Assembly (NCBI RefSeq): GCF_017115045.1
Contig: NZ_JABXKK010000102.1
Location: 1-52,687, forward strand
From: Nostoc sp. NMS8
GTDB taxonomy: Bacteria > Cyanobacteriota > Cyanobacteriia > Cyanobacteriales > Nostocaceae
Reading direction: 5' to 3'
Length of the DNA stretch: 52,687 bases
Below the pieces are notes generated by a model. The model made no database searches, had not been told where the DNA came from, and was given only the letters and a program-made list of their open reading frames with translations. This document shows positions 41,218-49,622 of the stretch, piece by piece. Within the stretch, counting starts at the first letter, position 1. Each line of letters starts with the position of its first letter. Position numbers and translations under genes: made by a program.

Positions 41218-42480
41218 ATGAATTTATATTTGGGTATTGACTTCGGCACATCTGGCGCGCGCGGCGTGGTGATTGACGAGGAAGCTTCTTATATTCAGGC
41301 TAAAGTGCGATATCCTTTCCAGGACTCACTAGCCGCCGTTACGCCAAAAATTTGGCAGGAGGCATTGTTTGCGTTGGTGGAACAAATACCTGACCAATTG
41401 CGGCGAGAAATTAAAGCGATCGCAATCAATGGGACTTCTTCCACTGTCTTGCTAGTCGATGTTGTTGGCAATCCTGTAGATGCACCACTTTTGTACAACG
41501 ATACGCGGGGATCATCTGTCCTAAAGCATTTGAGGAATATCGCACCCCCCAATCATACCGTGTTGAGTGCCACCTCTAGCCTAGCCAAACTTTTGTGGAT
41601 GAGGCAACAACCCTCTTTTAGTAAAGCTAGATATTTCCTGCATCAAGCAGATTGGCTGGCGTTTCTCCTACATGGACAGTTGGGGGTTAGCGATTACCAT
41701 AATGCTTTAAAGCTGGGTTATGACGTGGAAGAGTTGAAATACCCAGAATGGCTAGAATTGTTACAAATATCGATTCAGCTACCCAAAGTTTTATCACCTG
41801 GTACTCCCATTGGAGAATTGCGTCCTGAGATTGCGGATAAGTTCGGTTTCCACCGTGATTGTCTGGTGTGTGCTGGTACAACTGATAGTATTGCCGCTTT
41901 TCTCGCCAGTGGGGCAAAATTACCAGGTGAAGGCGTAACTTCTCTTGGTTCAACGTTGGTACTAAAGTTGTTAAGTCATACCCGTGTAGAAGATGCCAGA
42001 TATGGGATTTACAGCCATCGATTGGGTGATTTATGGCTGACTGGGGGTGCTTCTAATACTGGGGGTGCAGTACTAAAGAAATTTTTCACAAACGTTGAGT
42101 TAGAAAGCCTTAGCCGGGAGATTGATGCTTCAATTGCCAGCGAGTTAGATTATTATCCATTGTTGAAGGTAGGCGATCGCTTTCCGATTAACGATCCCAA
42201 TCTACCCCCACGTTTGGAACCACGCCCAGAGAATCCAGTGGAATTTCTGCATGGGTTGTTAGAAAGCATTGCCCGCATAGAAGCACGAGGGTATGAATTA
42301 TTACAGACAATGGGAGCAGACAAATTGAGCCGTGTTTATACTGCTGGTGGTGGTGCAGCAAATCATACTTGGACTGCAATTAGAGCGCGTAATTTGCAGA
42401 TTCCTGTAGTAGCGTCAGTTTACACAGAAGCAGCTTACGGTACAGCGCTGTTGGCGATGGGAGAGAGAAAAAGGGGTTAA
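41218..42480 (+). CDS. FGGY-family carbohydrate kinase (ribulokinase/xylulokinase-like)
   Basis: The 420-residue kinase has the FGGY N-terminal signature LGIDFGTSGARGVVID, the substrate region INGTSSTVLLVD followed by DAPLLYNDTRGS, HQADWLAFLLHGQ, CAGTTDSIAAFLASGA, and a C-terminal ATP-binding segment YTAGGGAANHTWTAIRAR. Closest in feel to the cyanobacterial/plant short kinases shown to act on D-ribulose. I placed the start at ATG 41218 because the conserved protein begins at NLYLGIDFG; the upstream in-frame codons are AT-rich spacer. It is divergent from psaM with a 157-bp shared promoter region. Confidence 0.88.
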   Translation: MNLYLGIDFGTSGARGVVIDEEASYIQAKVRYPFQDSLAAVTPKIWQEALFALVEQIPDQLRREIKAIAINGTSSTVLLVDVVGNPVDAPLLYNDTRGSSVLKHLRNIAPPNHTVLSATSSLAKLLWMRQQPSFSKARYFLHQADWLAFLLHGQLGVSDYHNALKLGYDVEELKYPEWLELLQISIQLPKVLSPGTPIGELRPEIADKFGFHRDCLVCAGTTDSIAAFLASGAKLPGEGVTSLGSTLVLKLLSHTRVEDARYGIYSHRLGDLWLTGGASNTGGAVLKKFFTNVELESLSREIDASIASELDYYPLLKVGDRFPINDPNLPPRLEPRPENPVEFLHGLLESIARIEARGYELLQTMGADKLSRVYTAGGGAANHTWTAIRARNLQIPVVASVYTEAAYGTALLAMGERKRG

Positions 42481-42642
42481 TCAACACCGCATCTTTTAGT
42501 AGATATCTTCTAAATCAGTATCTATCCCAGTGACAATCCATATATCTCGGACGATACTTGGATGATTAGATACCGGACTATAGATTCCAGGTTCATCATC
42601 TGGGCAGCTATTCGGGGATGGGTGCTTCGCAGCAAGCGAATG

Positions 42643-43881
42643 TCATCTGTCCCCTTTTCTAATTATTGGTGTGGATTCTAAAGGGATTACGAGAAAAAGG
42701 TTTTTTAAGAAAGTTTGATCTGCACGATCGAGATTATCATCTAGGGAAAAGGTGAGGCTGCGGACTCGGATTTTATCACTTTTAATATCTAGTGGCTGTG
42801 TCAAGTCTTTGGGGTATATCAAAAAGGCTTGCTCGCATTTTGTTGTATTGGCGTAGCTGATCATTTGATGAATATCTATATATCCTGCCAGTTCTAGGGC
42901 TTTATACTTTGTATCCAAAACTGCTATTGTTTTGCCAGTAGCAGTATTACACAGTAATATATCTATACTGAAATACCGATTTGGACTAATTTCTATTGGA
43001 TGTTGCTGTTTGAAAAAATAGCCTTGTGGCGTGTTTTTCTTAAGCCATTCGGCAACAAAAAGCTCATATAAATGTGCCATATCGACGAGAAATGGTAAGG
43101 TTTTGTAATTTCCCCTCTCATGACTTGGACTACTATTTTCTAAAAAGAATCGACATAAATTATGTAATAGTTCATAGTCGGGATTGAGGCGATTGTACTG
43201 TCTGGCGATACAATCTTCTGCACTACAAGGTTGCAGCGTTACTAATCCTTGTAGAGCGTGATAAGCTTTTCGTATTGTTGGTGATACTCTTTCTGAACAT
43301 AAACTGCTACGACCAATGATATAAAGTGTCCATGCTAAAATTTGATTTTCTTTAATATCAGCCGTATGTTCTTCGTAATCGCATTTCAGTTTAACATCCC
43401 ACGGCTTTTGAATTATGTGTTGCACATCTAGCCTTCCCCGCACATAAGAAAGCTGCTGTGTTTTAGGCAAATAAGTACGATATAATCCTTTGCGACACCG
43501 TTCTAAAACTTTATCGGCTAAGATATGAGCCAGATTATTATAAAAATTCTCTAGAGATTCACAATCCATTAGCCCTTCGAGAAAGCGAAAACCTTTTAAA
43601 TTGTAGGCATATTCCAGCATTCCGAAGAGGTTTTTGATAGGCACTTTCGGATTTATTTTTATATGCAATTCAGGAGTGACCGGAATGTAACCTACCCATC
43701 CTTTAGCTTTGAGTTTCCAATGTTGTCTCGTCGTATAGCTAGGAAATTCTATATCTAGTTGTGTTTTGTATTTTTCATATAACTCGACTGCGGCTGAATC
43801 GGGTATTTCATTACGCTGAAATGATTTATTTTCGTATTCTGTAAATTCAATAATTCTTGGTTCTACTGGGTTTATATGCAT
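42643..43881 (-). CDS. mcrC: McrC-like component of a 5-methylcytosine restriction system
   Basis: The 412-residue protein has the McrC layout: an N-terminal domain, LFGMLEYAYNLKGF, the YVRGRLDVQ motif, and a C-terminal PD-(D/E)xK nuclease core with SIDILL (Asp307) and LDTKYK (Asp323, Lys325), all intact. McrC is the endonuclease subunit that works with the GTPase McrB. Its ATG overlaps by 10 bp the end of a frame encoding only the C-terminus of McrB. The GTPase part of McrB is absent from the window, so this McrC may be orphaned unless it is complemented from elsewhere in the genome. Confidence 0.88.
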   Translation of the reverse strand: MHINPVEPRIIEFTEYENKSFQRNEIPDSAAVELYEKYKTQLDIEFPSYTTRQHWKLKAKGWVGYIPVTPELHIKINPKVPIKNLFGMLEYAYNLKGFRFLEGLMDCESLENFYNNLAHILADKVLERCRKGLYRTYLPKTQQLSYVRGRLDVQHIIQKPWDVKLKCDYEEHTADIKENQILAWTLYIIGRSSLCSERVSPTIRKAYHALQGLVTLQPCSAEDCIARQYNRLNPDYELLHNLCRFFLENSSPSHERGNYKTLPFLVDMAHLYELFVAEWLKKNTPQGYFFKQQHPIEISPNRYFSIDILLCNTATGKTIAVLDTKYKALELAGYIDIHQMISYANTTKCEQAFLIYPKDLTQPLDIKSDKIRVRSLTFSLDDNLDRADQTFLKNLFLVIPLESTPIIRKGDR

Positions 43882-44102
43882 AGTTTATTCTTGATTCCAT
43901 CCCAGCGAAACTTATCTACTTTTTCTAGCTGGTTAAAAAAGTACTCTTCTAAATATGGCTCAATTTCCATACGCCATATATCTTCTATGTCTTCCTTTAA
44001 TTTATCTGTTAGGAAAAATGAAATACTAATTTCGTAGTTTTTATCTGCGATCGCCTGATTTAATTGCTGTAAAATGTTAATTAATTCCTCTACTGCAAAA
44101 CC
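43872..44102 (-). pseudogene. mcrB: McrB remnant, C-terminal end only
   Basis: An open minus-strand frame reads GFAVEELINILQQLNQAIAD, then NYEISISFF, EDIWRMEIEPYLEEYFFNQ and EKVDKFRWDGIKNKL. This is the helical C-terminal tail of McrB-type ATPases that precedes mcrC. The AAA+ GTPase module with Walker motifs is missing, and the frame has no ATG before residue 40 or so. It overlaps the 3' end of a different small frame (44090-44431) in another phase, as if a deletion or insertion joined unrelated DNA to the tail. Its stop overlaps the mcrC start (ATGCATATAA). Confidence 0.8.
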
Positions 44103-44431
44103 TCTTTTAATTCTATATATAATAATGAAAATATATCTAAGTACTTATGTAAACTTATTTTGTAAGGAGATACTAATATAGCAATATCTATGTCAATTAA
44201 TTTATCCGATGTTATTTCATAAAAATTATTGGCAGCAATTTCACATGGTATCTGTTGATATAGTAAGTAGCAAAAATTCATAAAAGGTTGCTTGACTGTG
44301 TTTTGAAAATCTTTATGTTCTTGAGAACTATAAATATTATTATCCTTGCCCTTATGCTTATTTTTATATTGTTTAACTACTTCAAAGGGATTACAAGAAA
44401 AAATTGTTTTTAAATTTTGATTATTATCCAT
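44090..44431 (-). CDS. Unrecognised small protein fused against the mcrB remnant
   Basis: The 113-residue frame begins MDNNQNLKTIFSCNPFEVVK and is Lys-, Asn- and Ile-rich, in AT-rich DNA unlike its neighbours. I recognise no family. Its last codons run into the McrB remnant in another frame. It may be the N-terminus of a larger replaced or disrupted gene. It is kept as a candidate because it has an ATG and a codon pattern that looks coding. Confidence 0.4.
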   Translation of the reverse strand: MDNNQNLKTIFSCNPFEVVKQYKNKHKGKDNNIYSSQEHKDFQNTVKQPFMNFCYLLYQQIPCEIAANNFYEITSDKLIDIDIAILVSPYKISLHKYLDIFSLLYIELKEVLQ

Positions 44432-44742
44432 AAAAAATCCCAATATTAAAAATAAAAATTTTTACTAGTTTATCTCACTAGTAATTTCATCGTACTGAGT
44501 TTAATAAATAAAATGCTATCGTACAAACACGTAAAGATATGATACGTGGTTGCTTAGTAGTTAAAAGCGGGCAAGACGCTCACCCTATAAAATTGAATAA
44601 TTTATTTGTTGAAAGTCCTTTACTGTAGATGTAGCTTTTACTGAGTGTATTAAGGCGATCGCAACAAACTTTCACTGGTAAAATAACGCCAAATTGTGGG
44701 TCGAAAGTAACCGGATGCTGCGGCGCTATGGTGTAGAAGCTA
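44432..44742. other. 311-bp spacer with truncated foldback element
   Basis: An AT-rich spacer with no gene. It contains a half copy of the foldback element (44567-44622), followed at once by a 23-bp sequence (44620-44642) that is repeated exactly inside the GlcNAc kinase gene at 45734-45756. Confidence 0.6.
44567..44622 (+). mobile_element. Truncated MITE-like foldback element, copy C
   Basis: It matches the right half of copy A (GCGGGCA-GACGCTCACCCT followed by an AATTTATTT-type tract and CCTTTA end). The left half and one terminal repeat are missing. Confidence 0.65.
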
Positions 44743-45513
44743 ATGACAGCAAGCGTAACACGGGGACAAAAAGTGCAAATCACTAAGCGCAACGTTGAGT
44801 TAAGAGTAGATGGCAGCTTAATGCGTGTTTATGTAGCGGCTCCCAAAGCAGCAGGTAAATACCCTGGTATTGTGTTCTATAGTGATATTTATCAGTTAGG
44901 TGATGCAATGATTCGTCTAGCTAACTACTTAGCAGGATACGGCTATGTAGTAGCAGCCCCAGAAATTTTTCACCGAATAGAGCCTGTTGGTTTAGTAATT
45001 GAACCAGACGATCTGGGAAGGATGCGGGGAAATGACGATGCGCGTCGAACCTCTGTAGCTGATTATGATGCCGATTGCCTTGCTGTGATTGAATTTCTGA
45101 AAACAGAGAGTGCGGTTTCTCCAAATCAAATAGGCACTCTTGGCTTTTGTATTGGTGGACATTTAGCATTCCGCGCCGCATTTCAAAGCGAAATTCGGGC
45201 TGCCGTTTGCTGTTACCCGACTGGGATTCCTAGTGGTAAACTGGGTAAAGAGGTAGCCGATACAATCCAGAGGGTAAATGAAATTCAAGGCGAGATGCTA
45301 ATGGTATTTGGTACTCTTGATCCTCATATACCAGATAGCGATCGCAAAACCATAATAAAAGCAATTGAGAATGCTAACATTTCTCACCAAGTTTTCTTGT
45401 ATGAAGCAGAGCATACATTTATGCGCGACGACGGTTATCGTTATGATTCTAGTGCTACCACCGCAGCTTGGTCTGAAATAGTAACTTTTTTGGGGCGTAT
45501 ATTTGCAGACTGA
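44743..45513 (+). CDS. Dienelactone hydrolase family protein
   Basis: The 256-residue alpha/beta hydrolase has the nucleophile elbow GFCIGGH with Cys136, an Asp in FGTLDPHIPDSD and a His in AEHTFMRDDGYRYD, the Cys-Asp-His triad of dienelactone hydrolases. It should hydrolyse a lactone or ester in the cytosol; there is no aromatic degradation pathway nearby to suggest the natural substrate. It is convergent with the GlcNAc kinase-like gene, only 26 bp apart. Confidence 0.9.
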   Translation: MTASVTRGQKVQITKRNVELRVDGSLMRVYVAAPKAAGKYPGIVFYSDIYQLGDAMIRLANYLAGYGYVVAAPEIFHRIEPVGLVIEPDDLGRMRGNDDARRTSVADYDADCLAVIEFLKTESAVSPNQIGTLGFCIGGHLAFRAAFQSEIRAAVCCYPTGIPSGKLGKEVADTIQRVNEIQGEMLMVFGTLDPHIPDSDRKTIIKAIENANISHQVFLYEAEHTFMRDDGYRYDSSATTAAWSEIVTFLGRIFAD

Positions 45514-45539
45514 AAACTTATATTATTGCTTTCTTCGCG

Positions 45540-46499
45540 TCAATTTTGAGTTGTCTGTAACGCTAACAAACTAGCACCATAAGCAGGCTCATATCTCGGA
45601 AAAATCACATTTACATTAGGAAACTTCTTAACAAGAGACGCTACAAATCTTTCATGGATATTGCATCTACCGCGCCACACACTTCCTGTTGTGACGACTT
45701 CTAAAGCCGAGTCAGCAGTAAAAATTGTATCAATTACTGTAGATGTAGCTTTTACTAACTCTTTTACAGCATCATCAATTATGATATTCGCTACTATATC
45801 ATCTGATGCGGCTGCAAAATCTACAACTGGTGCTAAAGCAGCTATCTGTTTAACTCCCCATTCTCGGCGATATATTACTTCTATTAAATCTTCTATATTT
45901 TTTAAGTCAAGGTGCTGTTTGAAAGCCTCTACTAAACTCGTTGACATTTCCCATCCATCATAAGATTTGAATGCTGCGTTCATGCCTGCGATCGCAATTT
46001 TATAGGCACTACCTTCATCTCCTAAAATATACCCCCAGCCGCCGACTCGCTTCGTATCTCCCTGATGATTTCGTCCAAAAACTATCGAGCCAGTACCGGC
46101 TGCAACTACAATTCCTACAGGCTGACCAATTCCACCAACTAAAGCAATTAAAGCATCGTTACAAATTACAATATTCGCTAGCTGTAATGCCCAGTTAATG
46201 GGCAGAGATTTGTTATTCTGCAACTCATCAACTAAATCTTTTACTACTTCTATATCTGCTGCACGACCTACACCAGCTAAACCCAGACATATTGCATCAA
46301 TATTCACAATATTTGTAATGGTTGCTGCTTCAACCGCATTATAAATTGCTGATTGAATAGATTGTAAAGTTGCTTCGATACCTATAGTTTGATAATTAGA
46401 TGGCCCTGCTTCACCACGACCTAGCACTTGACGCGAATCATCCATCAAGATACAAACAGTCTTGCTACCACCGCCATCTATTCCCAAAACATGACTCAT
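45540..46499 (-). CDS. N-acetylglucosamine kinase-like ASKHA protein (BadF/BadG family)
   Basis: The 319-residue protein has the ATPase phosphate-1 motif LGIDGGGSKTVCILMDD, a GEAGPSNYQ segment, VVAAGTGSIVFG and GWGYILGDEGSAY, as in GlcNAc kinases and 2-hydroxyglutaryl-CoA dehydratase activators; the GDEGS loop favours the kinase. It would phosphorylate N-acetylglucosamine or a related sugar. Its gene follows an AmpG-like transporter gene with 14 bp between them, on the same strand, consistent with peptidoglycan sugar salvage. Codons in its central part share an exact 23-bp match with a spacer 1.1 kb away. Confidence 0.85.
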   Translation of the reverse strand: MSHVLGIDGGGSKTVCILMDDSRQVLGRGEAGPSNYQTIGIEATLQSIQSAIYNAVEAATITNIVNIDAICLGLAGVGRAADIEVVKDLVDELQNNKSLPINWALQLANIVICNDALIALVGGIGQPVGIVVAAGTGSIVFGRNHQGDTKRVGGWGYILGDEGSAYKIAIAGMNAAFKSYDGWEMSTSLVEAFKQHLDLKNIEDLIEVIYRREWGVKQIAALAPVVDFAAASDDIVANIIIDDAVKELVKATSTVIDTIFTADSALEVVTTGSVWRGRCNIHERFVASLVKKFPNVNVIFPRYEPAYGASLLALQTTQN

Positions 46500-46513
46500 G
46501 AACTGTAATAATG

Positions 46514-47785
46514 CTAATTATTTTGACGCTTTGCTTCTTCTTTTAAAGGTATAAAAAAGAGAGCAATCATCCCAGGAATGGTCAGCAAACAAACCAAGAT
46601 AAAAAATAATGGATAGCCAAAAGTTTTTTGTAGATAACCGCTAATTAAACCTGGTAACATCATTCCTAAAGCCATAAAGCCAGTGGAGATAGCAAAATGA
46701 GAAGTTTTATATTCACCTTTGCAGATATACATTAAATAAACACTAAAAGCTGTAAATCCAAAACCATACCCAAATTGCTCCAAAGAAACCAACGGATACA
46801 CTAATGTTAGCGAAGGCTTGGTGTAAGCCATATACACATAAAATACATCAGGTAAATTCAAAGCTAAAGCCATAGGAAACAAACACTTTTTTAATCCATA
46901 TTTTGAAATTAACAAACCTCCTAAAATTCCTCCACAGATTAGGGATATTACCCCAAATGTTCCGTAAACTAACCCCACATCTGATGTTGATAGCCCTAAA
47001 CCACCTACTTCTGGTTTATCCAATAAAAATAAAGAGGCTATTTTCACAAGCATTGCTTCGCCAAGTCTGTAAAGTAAGATAAATGCCAAAATATTGATAA
47101 TTTTATCCTGAGCAAAATATGAGCTAATGATTGCCCAAAAAGGTATATTTTCCCTAGCTTGTATTTGTCGTTGGTTGTCTGATTCGGGTAAGGGTAAAAT
47201 TAGGCGATGGTAAATAAACAAAATTGCTAAAATTAAAGCTGAGAAGCCAATGGCTATAGTCCAGCTTAAAGGAATATTATTGAGAGATACTTCAAGCTGA
47301 CCTGCTAAGACTACTAATATTCCAGAACCAAAAATGACAGCCATTCTATAAAATAGTGAGCGAATGCCGACAAAAAAGGCTTGTTGTTCTGGAGATAAAG
47401 CCAGCAGATAGAAGCCGTCTGTAGCAATGTCATAAGTTGCAGAAATAAATGCTCCTATTGTTAATGTTGCGAGGGAGATGAAAAAGAAATTTGGCAGTTG
47501 TAAGGAGAATGCTATCAAACCCAAACAGCAGAACATGGCAAATTGGGTATAAAGTATCCATTTGCGTTTGCTAGAGTAAATATCGACAATTGGGCCCCAA
47601 AACATTTTGATGACCCAAGGTAGATAGAGAAAACTTGTCCAAAGGGCAATTTGGGCGTTATCGATTCCGAGTTTTTTGTAAAAGATTACGGAAACTGTGT
47701 TGATGATGACGTAAGGTATGCCGGAGGTGAAATATAGGGTGGGTATGTATGTCCAGGGCGAAGGGGTGGTGGTTTGAGGTTTCAT
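46514..47785 (-). CDS. MFS transporter, AmpG-like
   Basis: The 423-residue protein shows about 12 transmembrane helices. The start, PWTYIPTLYFTSGIPYVIINTVSVIFYKKLGI, and the motif LPWVIKMFWGPIVDIYSSKRKW resemble AmpG-type muropeptide permeases; ATYDIATDGFYLLAL is the typical second signature. It would import anhydro-muropeptides or related compounds through the inner membrane. It is 14 bp upstream of a GlcNAc-kinase-like gene in the same operon. Specificity for muropeptides is inferred from family and context. Confidence 0.82.
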   Translation of the reverse strand: MKPQTTTPSPWTYIPTLYFTSGIPYVIINTVSVIFYKKLGIDNAQIALWTSFLYLPWVIKMFWGPIVDIYSSKRKWILYTQFAMFCCLGLIAFSLQLPNFFFISLATLTIGAFISATYDIATDGFYLLALSPEQQAFFVGIRSLFYRMAVIFGSGILVVLAGQLEVSLNNIPLSWTIAIGFSALILAILFIYHRLILPLPESDNQRQIQARENIPFWAIISSYFAQDKIINILAFILLYRLGEAMLVKIASLFLLDKPEVGGLGLSTSDVGLVYGTFGVISLICGGILGGLLISKYGLKKCLFPMALALNLPDVFYVYMAYTKPSLTLVYPLVSLEQFGYGFGFTAFSVYLMYICKGEYKTSHFAISTGFMALGMMLPGLISGYLQKTFGYPLFFILVCLLTIPGMIALFFIPLKEEAKRQNN

Positions 47786-47815
47786 GTTTGCCTCTAATTA
47801 TCGATGCTATTAAAA

Positions 47816-49078
47816 TTAGCATCCAATAGGACACCAATAGGATAAGTTATCTGTAATTTCCCCTTCAGAAAGACGCATTCCTACACCTCCAGATATAAAC
47901 TTGTCATTACCATTGTTATATAGCCATGCTCCCCAAACCTGAGTCATTGACTTACCATCAATTTCTAGTTTAGGAAACTCTAGTAACTCTTGATACACAT
48001 AATTTTGTTGTGTATACCAAGGGTCATTATTACTACCACGCGCAGAGATATTTCCTGAGTTAACTGCAAATCCTCCTTCACCTTCTCTTCCTAAAATAGG
48101 TTTAGCAAAGTATGAATTACCTATTCCTGTTGCACTCAGTGATGTTTTAGGAAAATATTCCCAAACTGTCCCAGCATCTTTCTCAGCAAAAAAGTCATAT
48201 CCCAAATCTGTAATTAGGGCAAATACACTCTTTGGTTGTAGTGCAAAGGCAGAACCAAAGTTCACAATCACAATTTTATTCTCAAAAATTAGTTGTTCTA
48301 GAGCCGGCCATAATCTTTCACCTTTTTCATCAGTATCATGGATTAACCATTCCACTGGATACCACATAAAGAGGATATCTATTGGTTTTTTTGTTCTCTG
48401 GTCAAATAGATATTCACCATCTTTTATGCCAAGATATTCTAAGGGTAAAATGGCACTTTTGAACTCCAAATTCTTGCTCAACCATCGCATAGTTCCTAAA
48501 TCTTCGGCATTATTCAAAGCTGTAAATGCCACACGACAGTCTGTAATTGGTTTACCCAAATTTAAGGCGGCTCTATTTATATGCTGATTGAGTGTTCTTT
48601 TTAAGATTTTTTGAGCATCTAAATCTGGTTGTTGCAATCCAAAATGTTGGGCAACTTTGTTATTGCCGTCCGTACACTCAAACCAAAAACTAGGAGTTTG
48701 GGGATTAGTTTCTACTACTTTTTTTATCCCCGTTTCTAGATTCCAGCACCAGTCAAGACGCATACAAAATGGTGCGAGGAAGTCATATTTAACTAACTTG
48801 ATGGTATCTTCAGGAAATCCATAGTAAAGTAGTGTATCCTCATCAAGAGTGCGGATAATTCCCCACGCTTGGGTTAAAACACTACCGACTAATTCCGATG
48901 CTTGCCGGATTTCTTGTATCGTCTGCGGTAAAACTTGATGGCAATAATAAAGAGCGTAGGGTGTTTCTTGGTCAGTTAGAGGTATACCTGTTCCTTCTTC
49001 AATAGGAGCAAAGTTGTACCAACCCATTTTCATGGACTGAAATAGACGCTTTCGTTGAGGACTGTTGAAAATATTCAT
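47816..49078 (-). CDS. Glutathionylspermidine synthase-like ATP-grasp protein (YgiC-like)
   Basis: The 420-residue protein has the features of the GSP_synth-like ATP-grasp family: YALYYCHQVLPQT, DFLAPFCMRLDWCWN, WFECTDGN, the IDILFMWYPVEWL segment and GREGEGGFAVNSGN near the ATP site, ending in GAWLYNNGNDKFISGGVGMR. The true start is ATG 49078 (NIFNSPQRKRL); the frame extends upstream only as an antiphase shadow of the lipoprotein gene. Like E. coli YgiC and YjfC, it lacks an amidase domain and probably forms a peptide-like bond on an unknown substrate. It is 7 bp after a Ser/Gly-rich lipoprotein gene. Confidence 0.85.
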   Translation of the reverse strand: MNIFNSPQRKRLFQSMKMGWYNFAPIEEGTGIPLTDQETPYALYYCHQVLPQTIQEIRQASELVGSVLTQAWGIIRTLDEDTLLYYGFPEDTIKLVKYDFLAPFCMRLDWCWNLETGIKKVVETNPQTPSFWFECTDGNNKVAQHFGLQQPDLDAQKILKRTLNQHINRAALNLGKPITDCRVAFTALNNAEDLGTMRWLSKNLEFKSAILPLEYLGIKDGEYLFDQRTKKPIDILFMWYPVEWLIHDTDEKGERLWPALEQLIFENKIVIVNFGSAFALQPKSVFALITDLGYDFFAEKDAGTVWEYFPKTSLSATGIGNSYFAKPILGREGEGGFAVNSGNISARGSNNDPWYTQQNYVYQELLEFPKLEIDGKSMTQVWGAWLYNNGNDKFISGGVGMRLSEGEITDNLSYWCPIGC

Positions 49079-49085
49079 AACTCTC

Positions 49086-49436
49086 TTATCCACCCGCATG
49101 ACCACCGCGACCAAAACTACCAAAACCACTACGACCCTTGGAAGAACTGCTGGAAGTACCGACCTCTGATGAATCACCAAAACTGCTTCTTCTAATGCTA
49201 CTGCCACCAGAGTAACCACTTGTGCCGCGACTATTGTTACTGCCACCGGAGTAACCGCTTGTGCCGCTACTATTAGTAGATGAGGGTGAACAGTTATTGG
49301 GTTGTTGTTTAGGGTTCGGCGAAGTTTTGGAGATGCAATCTGACTGTTTTGCTTCTGGGGTTGTCGCACAAGATGCAAGTAACGATACAGTCATAACGAA
49401 CACGATGAGTTGAAATAAACCTGGTTTCAATTTCAT
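49086..49436 (-). CDS. Ser/Gly-rich lipoprotein, YgiB-like
   Basis: The 116-residue protein begins with a lipoprotein signal peptide ending in SLLASC (lipobox LASC) and is then dominated by Ser, Gly and Asn repeats (two copies of GTSGYSGGS). The C-terminus GFGSFGRGGHAGG recalls the Gly-rich ends of the E. coli YgiB/YjfM lipoproteins. The start ATG 49436 gives a signal of the right length. It is 7 bp upstream of the YgiC-like ATP-grasp gene, the same pairing as in E. coli. It may be a substrate of that enzyme at the cell envelope. Low complexity leaves family assignment tentative. Confidence 0.75.
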   Translation of the reverse strand: MKLKPGLFQLIVFVMTVSLLASCATTPEAKQSDCISKTSPNPKQQPNNCSPSSTNSSGTSGYSGGSNNSRGTSGYSGGSSIRRSSFGDSSEVGTSSSSSKGRSGFGSFGRGGHAGG

Positions 49437-49622
49437 GAGTCTTTCTGAGCGAATATTACAGATGTCAGCTACGGAATTTACCAAGATAGCTACAAGGGTT
49501 AAGAATAGATTTCGCATTTCCAGATTTTTTAAGGGGTACACCCACGATTTCGAGAATTGCTAAACAAACCAGCTTCCAACCCTGTGGCAAAATTTATTAG
49601 AGTCCTTCCTTAGTTTTCCCGC

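Noticed and set aside
49079..49378. Hydrophobic Val/Ala-rich N-terminal extension of the ATP-grasp frame
   Set aside because: It is an antiphase shadow of the Ser/Gly-repeat lipoprotein gene. The conserved enzyme begins at ATG 49078 just after that gene.
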